Shown in pieces: positions 24,396 to 36,310 of a stretch of 64,000 nt of DNA. Source of the DNA: Kudoa neothunni (lineage: Eukaryota; Cnidaria); the NCBI GenBank assembly GCA_964304625.1, contig OZ199840.1, positions 7,254,001 to 7,318,000 of the forward strand. The letters run 5' to 3'. The stretch's first letter is position 1, and every line of letters begins with the position of its first letter. A model generated the notes under the pieces. That model ran no database searches. It was not told where the DNA came from and worked only from the letters and a program-made list of their open reading frames with translations. Made by a program: the position numbers and the translations under genes.

Positions 24396-25159
24396 TAAAA
24401 TTTCATCTAACTTTGAATATCGCTTTATTATAATTTTTTCATCGTAAAAATTAACCATTAGGGGACCAAGCGGGGTCTATCGAGACCCCAAGATACGTTG
24501 TTTGATCATAACTCTAAAAATCGTTTTCTGTTGATGTTTAAATTTTTAGAATTCTCATAAAACACGCAAGCTTATATATGGCGAGGAAAATATTTTTTCT
24601 CTTTTTTTTAACTTTATAAGAAAACACAATATTTTTGTTGCATGCAATTATAAATGTTCTTAACTTAAATTATTTATTTTATAAAGATTAGTTTTAGTGA
24701 AATATTGAAAAATATCTTTTGTTTAAACATTAAATGTGTTGGAAAATAACGACACAAATCTCAGAAGATTGCCGTTATAGATTACCGATAACTAATCCGA
24801 TTGATCTCCTACGTTTCGTTGCTTTTCCTAAGACATTGAATTTGTTGTCCTCAAAAAATAATTGAAATAATTCTGAATATTACATCGATGATTATTCCAA
24901 GGGTAAGACAACATCTGAATATATAATGTCTGAATAAGACCTGCAAAGCATGGATGAATGCGTTATGCCATTGAGAAATGCGATGACAAATCAGGTCGTA
25001 CTGATTATTTACATGAGCATGTCTAAAATGTTTCAACGTTTTTCTGATCACCTAGACTAGAATGATCTTCCGAGATTTATAGGTTCACGACGCGTTTTTC
25101 TTTAAATATTAATTACACGGGGTTTTAAACTAGAATGACATCATATCATTTGATTTTTC

Positions 25160-26201
25160 GGCTAAACTGCAGTTTGGGGCGATTCTTCGGCAATTGTTGG
25201 ATATAGTCGCGCAAAATAAAATAAAATATGTAAAATACATTATCAATGGAGATATAATTCATTAATTGTTAATATATATATATTTTAAAAGTTTCAATAA
25301 TGAATTTTCTTTTGAAATGATATTCTGAGAGGTAAGAACCCATCAATTCTGACCTCTTGTTGGTGATGTGGCGATACTTTCTTTTCACTGTCCCCAAATG
25401 GCTTCGATGCGATTAGTATGAACTCCATCCATTCTTTTGAAGCCATCTTTATGGATCATAACTTCGTGTTGATAACCAATAAGGGACAAATCCTTGTATC
25501 CCTTCCAACCATCCGTCCAAATCATCGAGCCTAATTCAACATTATTCAAGATGATATTTTCCGGCGTAGGTTTTCCTCGAACATCTGTAATTTGCTGGAA
25601 AATATTGCCATTGTTGTAAATTCCTCCAACAAGACTGGTTGACCAAAATTCTTCCACGATGGTATTTTCTTCTGCAGATAAATGACTCATCGATTTGAAC
25701 AACTAAGCCAGGAGAACCGATTTTTTCGCGATGGGAGTCTAAGTATTCAGAGTAAATTTCTCGGATATACTGCATCCAATCAATTACAGTGTGCTCAGAA
25801 CCAATGTCCAGCTGTCTACATATTGTTCTATATGACATATTTATGTCGTTCAGATTAAAATACATCAGGGCAAATATCTGCCACAACGATAAATGTGACC
25901 CATCAAAAAAGGTTCCATTTCTGATGGAACATTTCTTTTTGCAAACGCCGCAAAAAAATACGTACAAATCATCTTTATTTTTTTGATTTATCAGATACAT
26001 ATCTGATGAGCATTTATTGCACTTTTTAACTTCTCGCAGCAGCCCCAAAATTTGTAGCGTGTTAAAAAGTTTTTTAAAATCGGATTTAAAAAAAAACAAG
26101 TCTTCTAATAACATAATGTCTATTGAAAACTCCATTTTAAAAACCGGTACACGAGTGTATCCGACAATTGCCGAAGAATCGCCCAAAACTGAAGTTTAGC
26201 C
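25160..26201 (-). mobile_element. Merlin (IS1016/ISXO2-type) DNA transposon
   Basis: Inverted termini of about 44 bp, nearly identical (GGCTAAACT.CAGTTT.GGGCGATTC...). The flanking 9 bp are the same on both sides (tgatttttc at 25151-25159 and 26202-26210), the duplication length known for Merlin. Length 1,042 bp. Encodes one transposase on the minus strand. The intact duplication and few terminus mismatches suggest a recent insertion. Confidence 0.92.
25385..26186 (-). pseudogene. Merlin transposase (DDE, ISXO2-like), one frameshift
   Basis: Two overlapping minus-strand frames (26186-25542 and 25702-25385) together cover the family. N-terminal zinc ribbon: CNKC and CGVCKKKC. Then WQIFALMYFNLNDINMSYR. 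Catalytic positions: VVQIDESFI (first D), SMIWTDGWKGY (second D) and VHTNRIEAIWG (final acidic residue region). A single shift near 25690 separates the first D from the rest. Its DDE residues are all still present, so inactivation is slight. Confidence 0.85.
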
Positions 26202-26693
26202 TGATTTTTCCCATAATAATTAATAGCCTCGATATAAAAAAGTATTTAATTTTGAAGATATGTAGAACGTCTTAATCTTGAGATCAGTCCGTCGCCGCCA
26301 TGTGGCAGCCGAGTGTTGCCAATAAAACGTGGAAGTGTTGTGTAATATTTTGCCTCACGTACTTTCTAATTATTGATTCCGTAATGTATTTAGTTTCAAT
26401 AAACCACTAAATTTTTTATGCATTATTAACAATATATGCACATATCAAAGCATGTAATGTGCTCATTCAAGTGTAATCTTCGTGACCTACCGAATCAAAA
26501 AAATTTAGATATTTGTTGACAGGAAAGAAATTGCATAATAATTGTGACATAATTCAATTCACTACTATGTTTAATTTAAAATTTACGAGTTTGATATAAC
26601 TCAATTAAGTTTAAGTTCTATTTTTACTGGGGTCTCGCGAGACCCCCCTGGGCACACACGGTTTTTTAAATCGGTTGGTCCCGGCGGGGTTAA

Positions 26694-27560
26694 ACGTGAT
26701 GTTTACGTGTGCGTTATCATTTATTACAAGTCCAAAATATCTGGATTATTTGTGTAACCGAAATATTACATATTACATTCGATATTACAAGTGGAATTAT
26801 ATCAAAATGTCGTTTAAAAATTTGGTGGGATTTAACAGCTATTATAATGGTAAAATTTAAAAATTGTTTAAAAATTTATTTTATACCGATAAAATAAGCT
26901 CCAATACTTTTTTTAATTAAAAAGACAATAAAAGGATTTTCTGTCGATATTTTTTCCATATAAACGATCTTAGCGAATATTTTTGAAGTATAAATGATTA
27001 CGAAATTTTAAAACCGAAAGAACAAGAACACAAAAGTCATTAATAGTAAAAAATAAATAATCCCATAATCTAAATTTAATTTTAGGTATTTGTGTAAAAT
27101 GGATAAGATACTTTATTTTCATGTGAGGTGTAAAACAGTACCGTGCTCTGTCCTAAAGTATTACAATACTACAGAAACACCAATGAATTTTAACCCTCTA
27201 AAGCAGGGATTACCAAATTACGTCCTGCAGCGTCCCTCTCAGTGTTACCAGACGATTTTTGTAAATCGTACCAAATAAAGTAATAGAAACGTACAAAATA
27301 GTACCAGAAAATTTAAAAAAGGTGCCATATTTGAAGAATAATACAAAAATATAATTCTAGCAATATTAAACTAATAGAAACAGAGAAAATAATTGATAGG
27401 ATATATTTATATATCAAAATATTAATTCATTATCACTGTCTTCCTCATCATATAGGTTTATTTTTTCCCATCATTTTAGTTAATTAGTCATATGGATTCC
27501 ATCTCACGCAATTGGAGTCTCTCAGTAAACATTCAGTATATAATCGAGCATTTATTGTTT
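26694..27560. other. no gene seen
   Basis: AT-rich. A TTAACCCTCTAAAGCAGGG at 27190 resembles a piggyBac terminus fused to a hAT-like CAGGGATTACC; no partner end was identified with confidence. Confidence 0.4.
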
Positions 27561-27565
27561 CATCT

Positions 27566-27748
27566 TCAAATATAAAACCGTTTTTTAATTTTGTTTTTAT
27601 TCACTAATGAACATAATCTCTCAGCGGATACAGACGAATGAGGCAAAGCAACTAAAGACAGGATTAATTTTGATAGTAATCGATACTTAAATATCTCTCC
27701 TCTTCTTTTATTTGCGACCGCATACCGATATTTCCCGGGGGTTTTCAA
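27566..27748 (-). pseudogene. hAT transposase fragment
   Basis: A short minus-strand frame contains LVALPHSSVSAERLCSLVNK, the well-known hAT C-terminal block ('lPhS.a..ERvFSlv..'). It differs in wording from the hAT copies at 11.5, 19.3 and 35.1 kb, so it is another hAT family. The surrounding 27.2-28.4 kb is probably the rest of the decayed element, but no other motif is clear. Confidence 0.55.
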
Positions 27749-28399
27749 TGAAATATCCGTTATTTTACAGACTAAGTTCTATCTATTCACTCTCCAAATT
27801 TAAATACTCATCTTCGGCAATAATATTTGTAAATCTTTTTAGGAGGGAAATAATGGAATGGGGTTTTCGTGCATTGGCATTTGCAAGAAACATTGTTTCA
27901 AATATTTGTAAACGCATAAATTTTGCGATGCTTAAAAACCTTTGAAATATCTGTTTCGTCAGTAATAAATGGAAATTCAGAGTTTTAATATGAACGTAAA
28001 CAAGATCTTGAGTACTTATTCCAGTAGTATTTTCTTTCTAAATTGATTCTACTTTCGACTCATAAAACTTATACGGAAGAATGTAATTTAAAGGGTATTA
28101 AAGCTCCAGGTGTTATTTTTTGATAAGACCTCAAAAATCATTAAGTTTTGCTTTAATAATATTTTCAAAAGAGCTACTTAGTTTATGAACTCTAAACTCT
28201 CATCTCGTAATTCAATGTTGAATTTATTGACAATGGATAAGAAGAAGTTAAAAATCATAGTGCGTTTTATTTTTGGGTCTAAATAGAGATACAAATATTT
28301 TGGGTGAGTTTTTACCTTTGTTTTCTTACGACCCAACCATGGGAAACAGTGTGAGAACTGTCCATTCTTCCAATATTTTCTTAATAACTTGCTCAAGAG

Positions 28400-29500
28400 A
28401 CAGACAGCTATCTTTTGTAACAGAGATAAAATATTTTCTGATACTCGATGCTAAACAAAATTTGTAATTCGTTATGTTCACTTTGAAGATTTGAGCTATT
28501 TGAGCGATATTAGTGGAAACTTTGTGCCAAATCTTCTAACACATTATCTCATCATTTGGCATGCATTTATAATAATTTTATCTCAAACTTATTGACCTTA
28601 AAACGTACCGACTCGCTTCGAAGTAGTGACAAAAGTATCAACTCCAGCAACCTTGGTCCCCTTATACTCGAGTACGCACGCGGCACGTCCTACTTTCGGG
28701 TACGCCTGTAGAATTAGTAGGGCGGCCTGGAAGCAATACCAGGTTGTGCTTATGCTAACAAAAAATTAGAAATATTTTATCATTTTATGCAAAATACACA
28801 AGTAAATCAATATAAAAATATCAAAGAAAAGAAAAATTAGGCCTGAACCAAAATTTTATTTCTTCTTGTACTCTGACGTAACGTGCCTGATTTATGGGGA
28901 AAACCTTTATCAAACATGAATCAATTACATGTTCCATATTCAAAAAAATTCATAATTTTGTTATTTTTATAATCGTATGGTTTCCCAACAAAAATTTTAA
29001 TCCGGCCCTCGAGGCTAGTGGAAATCTAAAATGCGGCGCAACAGTCAAAAACTTTGGTGGCTCCTGTCCTAAAGCAGTGTTTTAACTCAAATCGGATTTG
29101 TATCCTCTTTCGAAGAGAAAACGAAATCTATCCCCCCCCTTCTATATACACTAAGGCGTAGCTCACTCAAAATTGTTCGGGGGTAATTAAATGTAATATA
29201 GAACTAGCCAGCTTCAATATTTAAATATAAATCACTTCGTTGTATTGTTCCAATGTAATTTTAATATTTTAAAATCTGTCTATTGAAAAGTATTATCTTT
29301 TTATATTTAAATGTATTAAAGTCAGGCTAATTTCTAAATTTATTAATTCATTAATTTTTTGAATTAAATGCGTCTAGTAAGATGTTTCTACATTAAATTA
29401 AGAGAAAAAAATGAAAATTAACTAAACTAAGAAACATAACGATGCATTTATAAAGTTCTTGCTTTAAGAAAGCAACAATCTCGTCAATATTTATTAAATT
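28400..29500. other. no gene seen
   Basis: AT-rich with a GC-richer patch at 28650-28750 and a C9 run near 29131. The patch at about 29000-29080 resembles a hAT terminus (GGACAGGAGCCACC read in reverse) but has no partner. No exon chain. Confidence 0.35.
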
Positions 29501-29522
29501 TCTTTTAACGACGTTTTTGAAA

Positions 29523-30521
29523 ATTATTTTCAACTATAACAGTCAATTGTCCTCAACACTACCATTTTTCCAAATTAACTTGACGTGTTTCATACTGATA
29601 GGTTGTCTAAAGTTATATAAAAAGCTATCAGTTGCATTAGAAATTAAGTTTTTTACATTGGACGTAATATCACATTCGTTTATATTTAAAAATCTTAAAG
29701 ACTCATTTTTTGTTTACAACGCACCAATTATCCAATAATAGATATTTTGATTTATTTTTCCATTATTCTTTTTCGACCTTTTTACTCTATGATCAAACCC
29801 CCTATCAAAAATCTCAAAAAATATAATTTTTTTACGTTAGCTAACGTATCTGAAGAAAATTAGATGAGCTGAGATTAAATAGAGAATATTGAGCGTTATA
29901 TTGTCGTGAAATATGCCTAATCGTAGGCGTTTGTTTTTATAAATGTTTTTGGAATGAAGTAAAAAAATTATCTACAGGAAACAAAATAGCCAACGGAAAA
30001 TTGAAATGACCGCGCATGGGTTTGAACAACATGCCGTTTAAGCCTAACCCTGCTAAAGAATCCACTCGGCATTTCTATGGTAAATTTGACCAAACCTGCA
30101 ATGAATTATCAGCATAATTTTATAAACTTAAATCCATACAAAACTAATGTTGAAAATTTAAAGAATGAAACTTGATTAATTTTTATCCTAAATCATCGTC
30201 CAATAATCACCAAAAATGGACAGACTAAAATTCATTTGCCTCGACTACCATTCATATTACGTTGTAAATTATTCTCAACTAATTGTTGAACTATATTGAC
30301 GGAAGATTATTCAATTTCGAATTTTTGATGATTATTTTTGAAATATATTTATGAACAAATAAACTGGCATATTGCAATTCTTTGATGTCTTTCCAATTTT
30401 TCTCTTTGCTATTCTTAACTAAAAAAATATATAATACATTAGATGATAGCGTCATTAAAAAGTTAGATTTTCTAGAGAAGTGCATCCAGTGGTTCAAGAA
30501 ATCTACGTGATGTGACGGCAA
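29523..30521 (-). other. unassigned exon-like frames upstream of mL37
   Basis: Three minus-strand frames look coding but I could not join them in phase: about 30521-30291 (with WKDIKELQYASLFVHKYISK), about 30106-29962 after a good acceptor (FFSRVRLKRHVVQTHAR, slightly zinc-finger-like) and about 29690-29537 (ITSNVKNLISNATDSFLYNF, then MKHVKLIWKNGSVEDN). They could be one divergent gene next to mL37, or transposon debris. No family recognised. Confidence 0.22.
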
Positions 30522-30714
30522 GGCTAACGAATGTTAACGAAAATAAGTCAAACGTATAAATTTTATATTTTCGAACTTATTAAACTTTTTAAAGATGCTC
30601 GCTAAAATTTTATTTAATACTATCAGAATATAAATACGCTAAATATCACCCTAAACAATCAACGTGTTTTAAAGTTAATCCTCATCTTAAATAGTAATTG
30701 AAACGAGGTGGGGA

Positions 30715-31990
30715 ATGCGATGGCATAAATTGGTGTCCCACGAAAGGAATATAATACCGAATAAAAGATTTTTAAATTTTAATATTCATGACAACACTCC
30801 TTTTTACATCACACGAGGCCATATTATCAAAACCTATTGTTTGGACTACGATTACGATCGAATTCCCAACAAATTGGCTGCCTATTGTAAACTAACCAAA
30901 ACTCATCATCATGGTGTCCATGATTTATCTGATAACAACCTTATAAACACCAAATACACCAATATAGATGATATAAGTAGACGCTTTGAAGCCAATTTAC
31001 GGATGAACGTGTCCACTAGAGGAATTCAAGGTGTAGAATTTAAGTATATGTATTTGGCTCTGTTAGAATTTCTTATAAATGAAATGATCACACAACAAAC
31101 CGACCAGGACACTCTATCCAATGAGAACATTGTGATGGAATACAACTCTGAGATTGAGGGTCATTTGTGCAACGATTTGAACATGTTTTCCACTAGGTTT
31201 AAATCACCTTTGATAATTCGTGGTCACAAAACGTTAAATCCATTTACTGGTATTGTTCTATCGTAATTTCTACCTAAATTATTAACAATAATTGGTTAGA
31301 TCGTAAAGTTGTTTATCCGATCGACTGTAAACAGTATTATGACGCCCAAAATGTAGTTTATCATTTGCAATACTTGAGAAAAGGCAGTGTGACCAAAGAT
31401 TGTCTCGAAGATTACGCTGGATTTGCCGTTATACCTGACCGAAGAGAACGTGTATTTAAAAAACCTCAAGTAATTGGTAAAGTGCCGATTTCATGTTTTC
31501 CCCGACTTATAGTTGTTAAAGCAAAGTGCTTTCTTTAAATTTTTAGTTTAGTAATCTTTTTCTCTACATAGATATTCACATCAAGTTCCTGATCTTAACG
31601 ACTATTTGGACAGTTTGGTGGCGGGAAATATTGTTGTTGCATTTAATACGTTGTCAACTTTGATTGGCAAAATGTTCAGAGAATGTGAGGATTCGGAAGG
31701 ATGGGGCTATGGGCATGGTCTTGAATTGGATAAACCTTTCTCCACCATCGTTTTGGTTTGTTTTAGGGCGATATAACATAGCAATAATAGCTTATGTTTA
31801 GTGTATCAATCAAAAAGGTTGCGCCATATTAAACTATCAACTTAACACTCTCTCAACACTTAACAACGAAGTTGGAATAATGAATCAATCTTGGTCCTCT
31901 GAATTTTTCGAGTTTACCACACCTTCGAATATAACCAACTGCGTTAAACATCTTTTAACTAGTCTTTACAACGTTTATTATTATGATTAA
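30715..31990 (+). CDS. mitochondrial ribosomal protein mL37/mL65 family
   Basis: Four exons (30715-31249, 31300-31525, 31572-31755, 31802-31990) with introns of 50, 46 and 46 nt give 377 aa. The phases close; the second intron uses a weak GTGCTT donor. The C-terminal part reads HQVPDLNDYLDSLVAGN, GWGYGHGLELDKPFSTIVL and ILNYQLNTLS, which fits the PDCD9/mL37-mL65 family of large-subunit mitoribosomal proteins (from memory of the family's 'YQLNTL' block and length of about 400). The N-terminal half is polar and basic as in mL37. A further 5' exon with a targeting sequence may exist, because the frame is open for about 27 nt above the ATG. Not distinguishable between mL37 and mL65 here. The next gene starts 113 bp downstream on the same strand. 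Confidence 0.65.
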
Positions 31991-32103
31991 ATGATTATTT
32001 TTCCGGATGCTTTTTTGATGTTTATTTTTGCGGTTAAGATTATTGTATAATGAGGTGCCTATTTTAAAATTCCTTGAATACGCTTGCGCAATATTGTTTT
32101 CGA

Positions 32104-32925
32104 ATGAGCTATATGAAGCGCTTGCTGGTTGCAGGAGGCTTGGGCAGTACTTACTACTCGTTTGTCCAACTAGCTCTTGCCAAAGGTTACAGTGTTACCG
32201 CATTACTTCAGAATCCAACTTTTCTTGGAAGCATTAAGTAGTAGTCCGTTATTACGCTAGTTTCGTAAATATCCAACACATCTATATATATATATATATG
32301 TAGAGTTCCACCACGATTGAACACACCTAGAGAGTATCAGTCAATAATGATTTTTCGTGTTTTTATAGCTTTTTTTACTTTTTAGCTTTCCCACTCTCAA
32401 AGTGGAATATACTCAAAATTATGATGCGGAATTAATTGACAAAATGGCGGCGGTTTTATTTATCAACTACACTGAAGATGTAATAGTCCCAAATGAATAT
32501 TTTGAAATGGTTGAACAAATAGTACCCTCTATGCTTTCGTAATTGTAGTGCACATTTATTGGATTAAGTAATTTTTATATCTAAGTCACAATGTTAAAAA
32601 ATTAGCTCTGGTTGCTTCGGATGGGCCCATGATTGATGAGACCCTCCAAAATATATTGGATTTTGTTCATCCTATACCACAAATCAACGAGACTGTTATC
32701 AAATATAACCGAAATAAAAACCTTGGATCTCAAGTGGATCTTAAACCCAAAGAGTATTCAGGATATACAAACGTATCCCCAGGTTTCCAGTACCAACTGC
32801 CAACCACAGATCAAGGATACATGCATCCATGTCAAGTTGCTCCTGTTGTTATGGATGCCATTGAATATTCGAAACATGATAAAAAAGTATTAAGCGTGTG
32901 TAGACCTGCAAGGTACACTGCTTAA
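32104..32925 (+). CDS. atypical SDR / flavin reductase (BLVRB-like)
   Basis: Three exons (32104-32237, 32386-32538, 32586-32925), introns of 148 and 47 nt, give 208 aa, close to the 206 aa of human BLVRB. The N-terminus is a Rossmann start: MSYMKRLLVAGGLGSTYYS, a GGxG-type loop, then KGYSVTALLQNPTF where NmrA/BLVRB proteins have the second strand. Mid-protein LALVASDGP and the C-terminal GYMHPCQVAPVVMDAIEYS fit the strand-helix layout of this family. Predicted cytosolic NAD(P)H-dependent reductase. The first intron contains a (TA)n run. The glycine loop is somewhat off-consensus and no catalytic residue can be assigned, so substrate is unknown. A different NmrA-like protein is the main alternative. 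Confidence 0.55.
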
Positions 32926-33099
32926 AATTATATCTCATCTAGCACTTTTATCGTGTGTTTTTGCCAGTCTGAGTACAATTGCGTGTCTAATGCATGTTTA
33001 AATAACATTATGTGTTTCGCAGTGAAATAAATAATATATAAATATATCATGTGTTTAAATTGTTTGATTTTATAATATCTGGTTATCAACCCGCTAATG

Positions 33100-33725
33100 C
33101 AGGAGTTCTCTAGGGGGTAAATTTAAAATGAAGGAGAATAAATTAAGTAATATCAAAATTGGATGGGGGAAATTTTTGCATAATGAGGTTTGTAACGTAT
33201 CTAATGATTTCTAAGGAAGTATATTATTGGGGGCTATTAAACTCAATAATAAGTTGGCAGAAATTCTTAAAATATTTTAAAGAATAAGTATTAAACAAAT
33301 ATTATAAAACTATGGTAAGTCTCTTTCTTTTATGGCTCGTTTATTTTTTGGTGATGTAATCTAATAATAATACTCAAAATGGCTATATGCATGGTAAATA
33401 ATATTTTGATGTTACTAGTTTTGACAATTTTTAATTATATCTCACCCTTGAGAAGGAAGGGCTAGAAATAATTGAATGTAGAAAAATCTACAAAAATTAT
33501 ATCTATAGACAGCTTGTGAGTTAGAGTTGATGAGATTAAAAATTGTCATTACACAAACGTACGTGCCTTTTAGGATTAGAAGTTACCCTGTAAATAGGCT
33601 CTGTCAAAGCTAAATCAATATAAAACCTTAAAGTAAATACGGATTTGGTTTCCAAGTTAAGGGGGTAAATTTGGATTTTTCACCGGCAGAAGAGGTGAAT
33701 TTGAAAAAACGGTTGAGAACCCTTG
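33100..33725. mobile_element. hAT MITE, copy 1
   Basis: Ends CAGGAGTTCTCTAGGGGG and, in reverse, CAAGGGTTCTCAACCG. Flanks cgctaatg and ctctaagg match at 6 of 8, consistent with a hAT duplication. It shares most of its length with the copy at 48519-49135 (for example AACATCAAAATTGGATG and ACGGTTGAGAACCC words). Non-coding. Confidence 0.7.
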
Positions 33726-33751
33726 CTCTAAGGTATCAAAACATGAACTAC

Positions 33752-34121
33752 CTCCAAAAATGTTGGGGTGAAATTCACTCCAGAACTTTTTAAAATATAT
33801 TTAACCATAAAATGTAATGAATTTATTCGTAAAATATTACATGATTCGATGGATTACATACAGAGAAAAGGTGTCATTACTTTCATTAATTATCTTCATA
33901 AAATCTTACACGGCATAAGTCGACAATTCTTCGATAACGCACCAAAGTAAAACAGGTAACTAGGATGTATTGTATTGTATTTTAATTTATAACTTAGTTA
34001 ATTTTTATAATATGAGGAGTTAAGATAGAATTCCTTTTGGACAATTAATACATTTCTTGAATGAATAATTAAGGAAAAATTATGGTAGGGTGAATTTCAC
34101 CCCAAAATCTTTGGAGGATGT
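33752..34121. repeat. inverted-repeat MITE
   Basis: About 30 bp at the left (CCTCCAAAAATGTTGGGG then TGAAATTCAC) recur inverted at the right (34087-34121) with few mismatches. A further related word followed by a TTAA lies at about 34260-34299 and resembles the tiny piggyBac-type element at 47997-48075. Non-coding. Confidence 0.45.
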
Positions 34122-34442
34122 TTTCTAATTTTTAATGACTTCCTATATTTTTGTAAAAACCAAACACTTACAAATTTTACTTAAAATAAATTTATAGGTA
34201 TAGAAATAATTTCATAAACATTAAAAAACAATGAAAAAATTTATGGCAGGATTAAAACTTGTTTAGAATGAGTTTCAATCCGAAAATCCTTAGAGGGTTA
34301 ATGACCTTGCCAATGAGGTTTTTTTGTTTACAGTGTCGAACCCTAGCCTAACTTGTTAGGTTGTGAACTTGGGGCTGGTTAGACCTTCTCCTTTTACATT
34401 TTAGGCGCCATAATGTCATATTAGGGCGACTTACCTTTATGA

Positions 34443-35922
34443 CAATGTTTCCCTACAAATTTTACACTCGTACCTCCATGCTAATTTCCCCACTCACTTC
34501 GAATCCCCTCCTCCGTGCGAAGGTCAAGGCTTAGTTTTACCTATTATTTAAATGTGAAAATAATAATACCAAGAAAAACATTATTGAATTATACTTTTTA
34601 TTATTTTAACTTGCTAATTTCCCGAATTATTTTTGAAATGCATTAAATAAAATAAATTTTACTGGTTAACTTAATTTTCTACGCATAATTGAAAAAGATA
34701 AATATCTTTTTCTGCCTCATTTCTTAACACTCAACGATTGAAGCTATTATTCATCTTTGTTTGAACATACCATTTTTATGTAAAGTAAAAAACAATTCTG
34801 ATTAAAAAATGTCATTATAATAATTTCAAAATATTAGAAACAAAAAATTTATATAAAAGTAATACTGGATTATACTAATAAAAATTATAGTCGCTTGATT
34901 AAGTTCTGTACTTAGAGGAGCAATTTGAATATGCCAAATAATTATAACCAAATCATATAGTTCACAAAAAACTCACCATTTCAAACAAAAATGTAATTTG
35001 ATATTTAATTGATCTGGTGGCTTTCTCGCTCTCGTCGGCCTCTGATAAGTAATCCAAAGCGTGGCACATTATTTTAGATGATATTTGCAAATCGTTTGGG
35101 GGTTCAGGGAATTCCGATACTCTTTTTTGCATACAATAAAGACGAGAAGCCTACCTCACATACCATCTTGTGCTGAAAAACATAGCGAATTCCTTATTCT
35201 ATATTGAGTCAGGTTTTAATTTAAACATTGAGGCAAGGGGTTATGAAAAATTCAGAAAATTCAAAACAGATGCCTTATTAATGTATATGAATAAAAATAA
35301 CTTATTATTCTGTTAAAATTAGCATTCATTTATTTAAGTGTATAAATGAATGCTCTGATTTTTGTTGTATCAACATTTTTAAAGAGCATTTAGCTAAAAT
35401 TCATATCAGAGGTCAGGTACAAATTCGAGCATAAAACTTAAATGTAACAATAAAGAATATATAATTTAATGATGGATTTCAAATTCAGATAGATGACAAA
35501 GTTTAAACCACATGGTAGTTTTATGTTAAATGATGCACATTATTTTAAGTAGATAAAAATGCCGACAAACTAATCACAGCATAAAAATAAAAATGTTACT
35601 TTAAAAGACAATACAGTTACGATTTTATATGAAAATAGCGAGTGGTACATTTTGTAGGTTGAATAGGCTTGATATAAACTATTTCTTTACTTCACATTTC
35701 GTAGAATTAAGTAAAATAAATTTCCAAATCACATTTTTTGAATAGAAACAAATTGATGACAAAACGACTAACAATATCACACGCATAACGTCCTCACATA
35801 ATTTAAACGGGGACTAACAAAAATTACGAAGTGGATATACTAAGATTAATCTTTAAATTTATTCTAGAACGACTCCCGCATCCCCAATGATGGCTCTTCA
35901 CACCTCGTGTAGGGAAACACTG
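34443..35922 (-). mobile_element. hAT element, sister of the 18673-20088 copy
   Basis: Termini CAATGTTTCCCTACA and, in reverse, CAGTGTTTCCCTACA. The 8-bp flanks match at 5 of 8. Inside, at about 35000-35180 on the minus strand, is a decayed hAT C-terminus (CEVGFSSLLYAKK, NVPRFGLLI) that matches the copy at 19155-19604 (CESGFSPLLYLKN, NVVPRFELLV). Length 1.48 kb, much like its sister at 1.42 kb. Confidence 0.7.
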
Positions 35923-35929
35923 GTTTGTG

Positions 35930-36310
35930 CGGTAGTGTGGGATTTTAACCCACTAAACATCCTCGTTTTGGAGCAACCACTACCCCGACTATACCTTGAA
36001 TTAACTCAGAATTAGTCTGGGAAAGTCGTCTGAATGCGGGCGTCGACATGACGGAAAACACCTATTGGGGTTTATTTCGTTCCTGTATCCCGACGTTTAT
36101 GATCGCCCCGGTTCTACCCTTCCACCAGGCTCCCCTCCCAGCTGCAAAAGCAAGGTCACGATAAATTGTAGATCCTTGCGATTACTACAGCCTTCCTACA
36201 TAATTTCGGATTAGAGGTACGGGAACGCCCTGACTAGGCTTCGAATTCGCAACCTCGCGGTATGCGATCTCGACCTAACACCACTATGACATATTGTCCA
36301 GGCTTATTTG
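35930..36310 (-). repeat. tRNA-derived SINE
   Basis: On the minus strand the head is tRNA-like: TAGTGGTGTTAGGTCGAG (A-box-like, 36290 region) and GGTTGCGAATTCGAAGCC (B-box-like, 36240 region), spaced as in a tRNA. A GC-rich body of about 250 bp follows (with GGTTCTACCC- and AGCTGGGAGG-like words in the reverse sense). The composition is much richer in GC than its surroundings. No coding frame. Confidence 0.5.

Larger units (their letters stand above)
24451..26693. mobile_element. piggyBac-type element containing a Merlin insertion
   Basis: Left end TTAACCATTAGGGGACCAAG with CGGGGTCTATCGAGACCCC; the right end read in reverse is TTAACCCCGCCGGGACCAAC with GGGGTCTCGCGAGACCCC. TTAA on both sides. 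Without the Merlin element it is about 1.2 kb and shows no transposase. It starts 55 bp after the previous piggyBac element. Confidence 0.7.

Noticed and set aside
25153-26211. Merlin ends placed outside GGCTAAAC
   Set aside because: Setting the ends at GGCTAAAC leaves identical 9-bp flanks; the extra similarity outside is the duplication itself.
32028-32237. 69-codon plus-strand frame
   Set aside because: Out of frame with the ATG at 32104 whose reading gives a Rossmann start and splices in phase.
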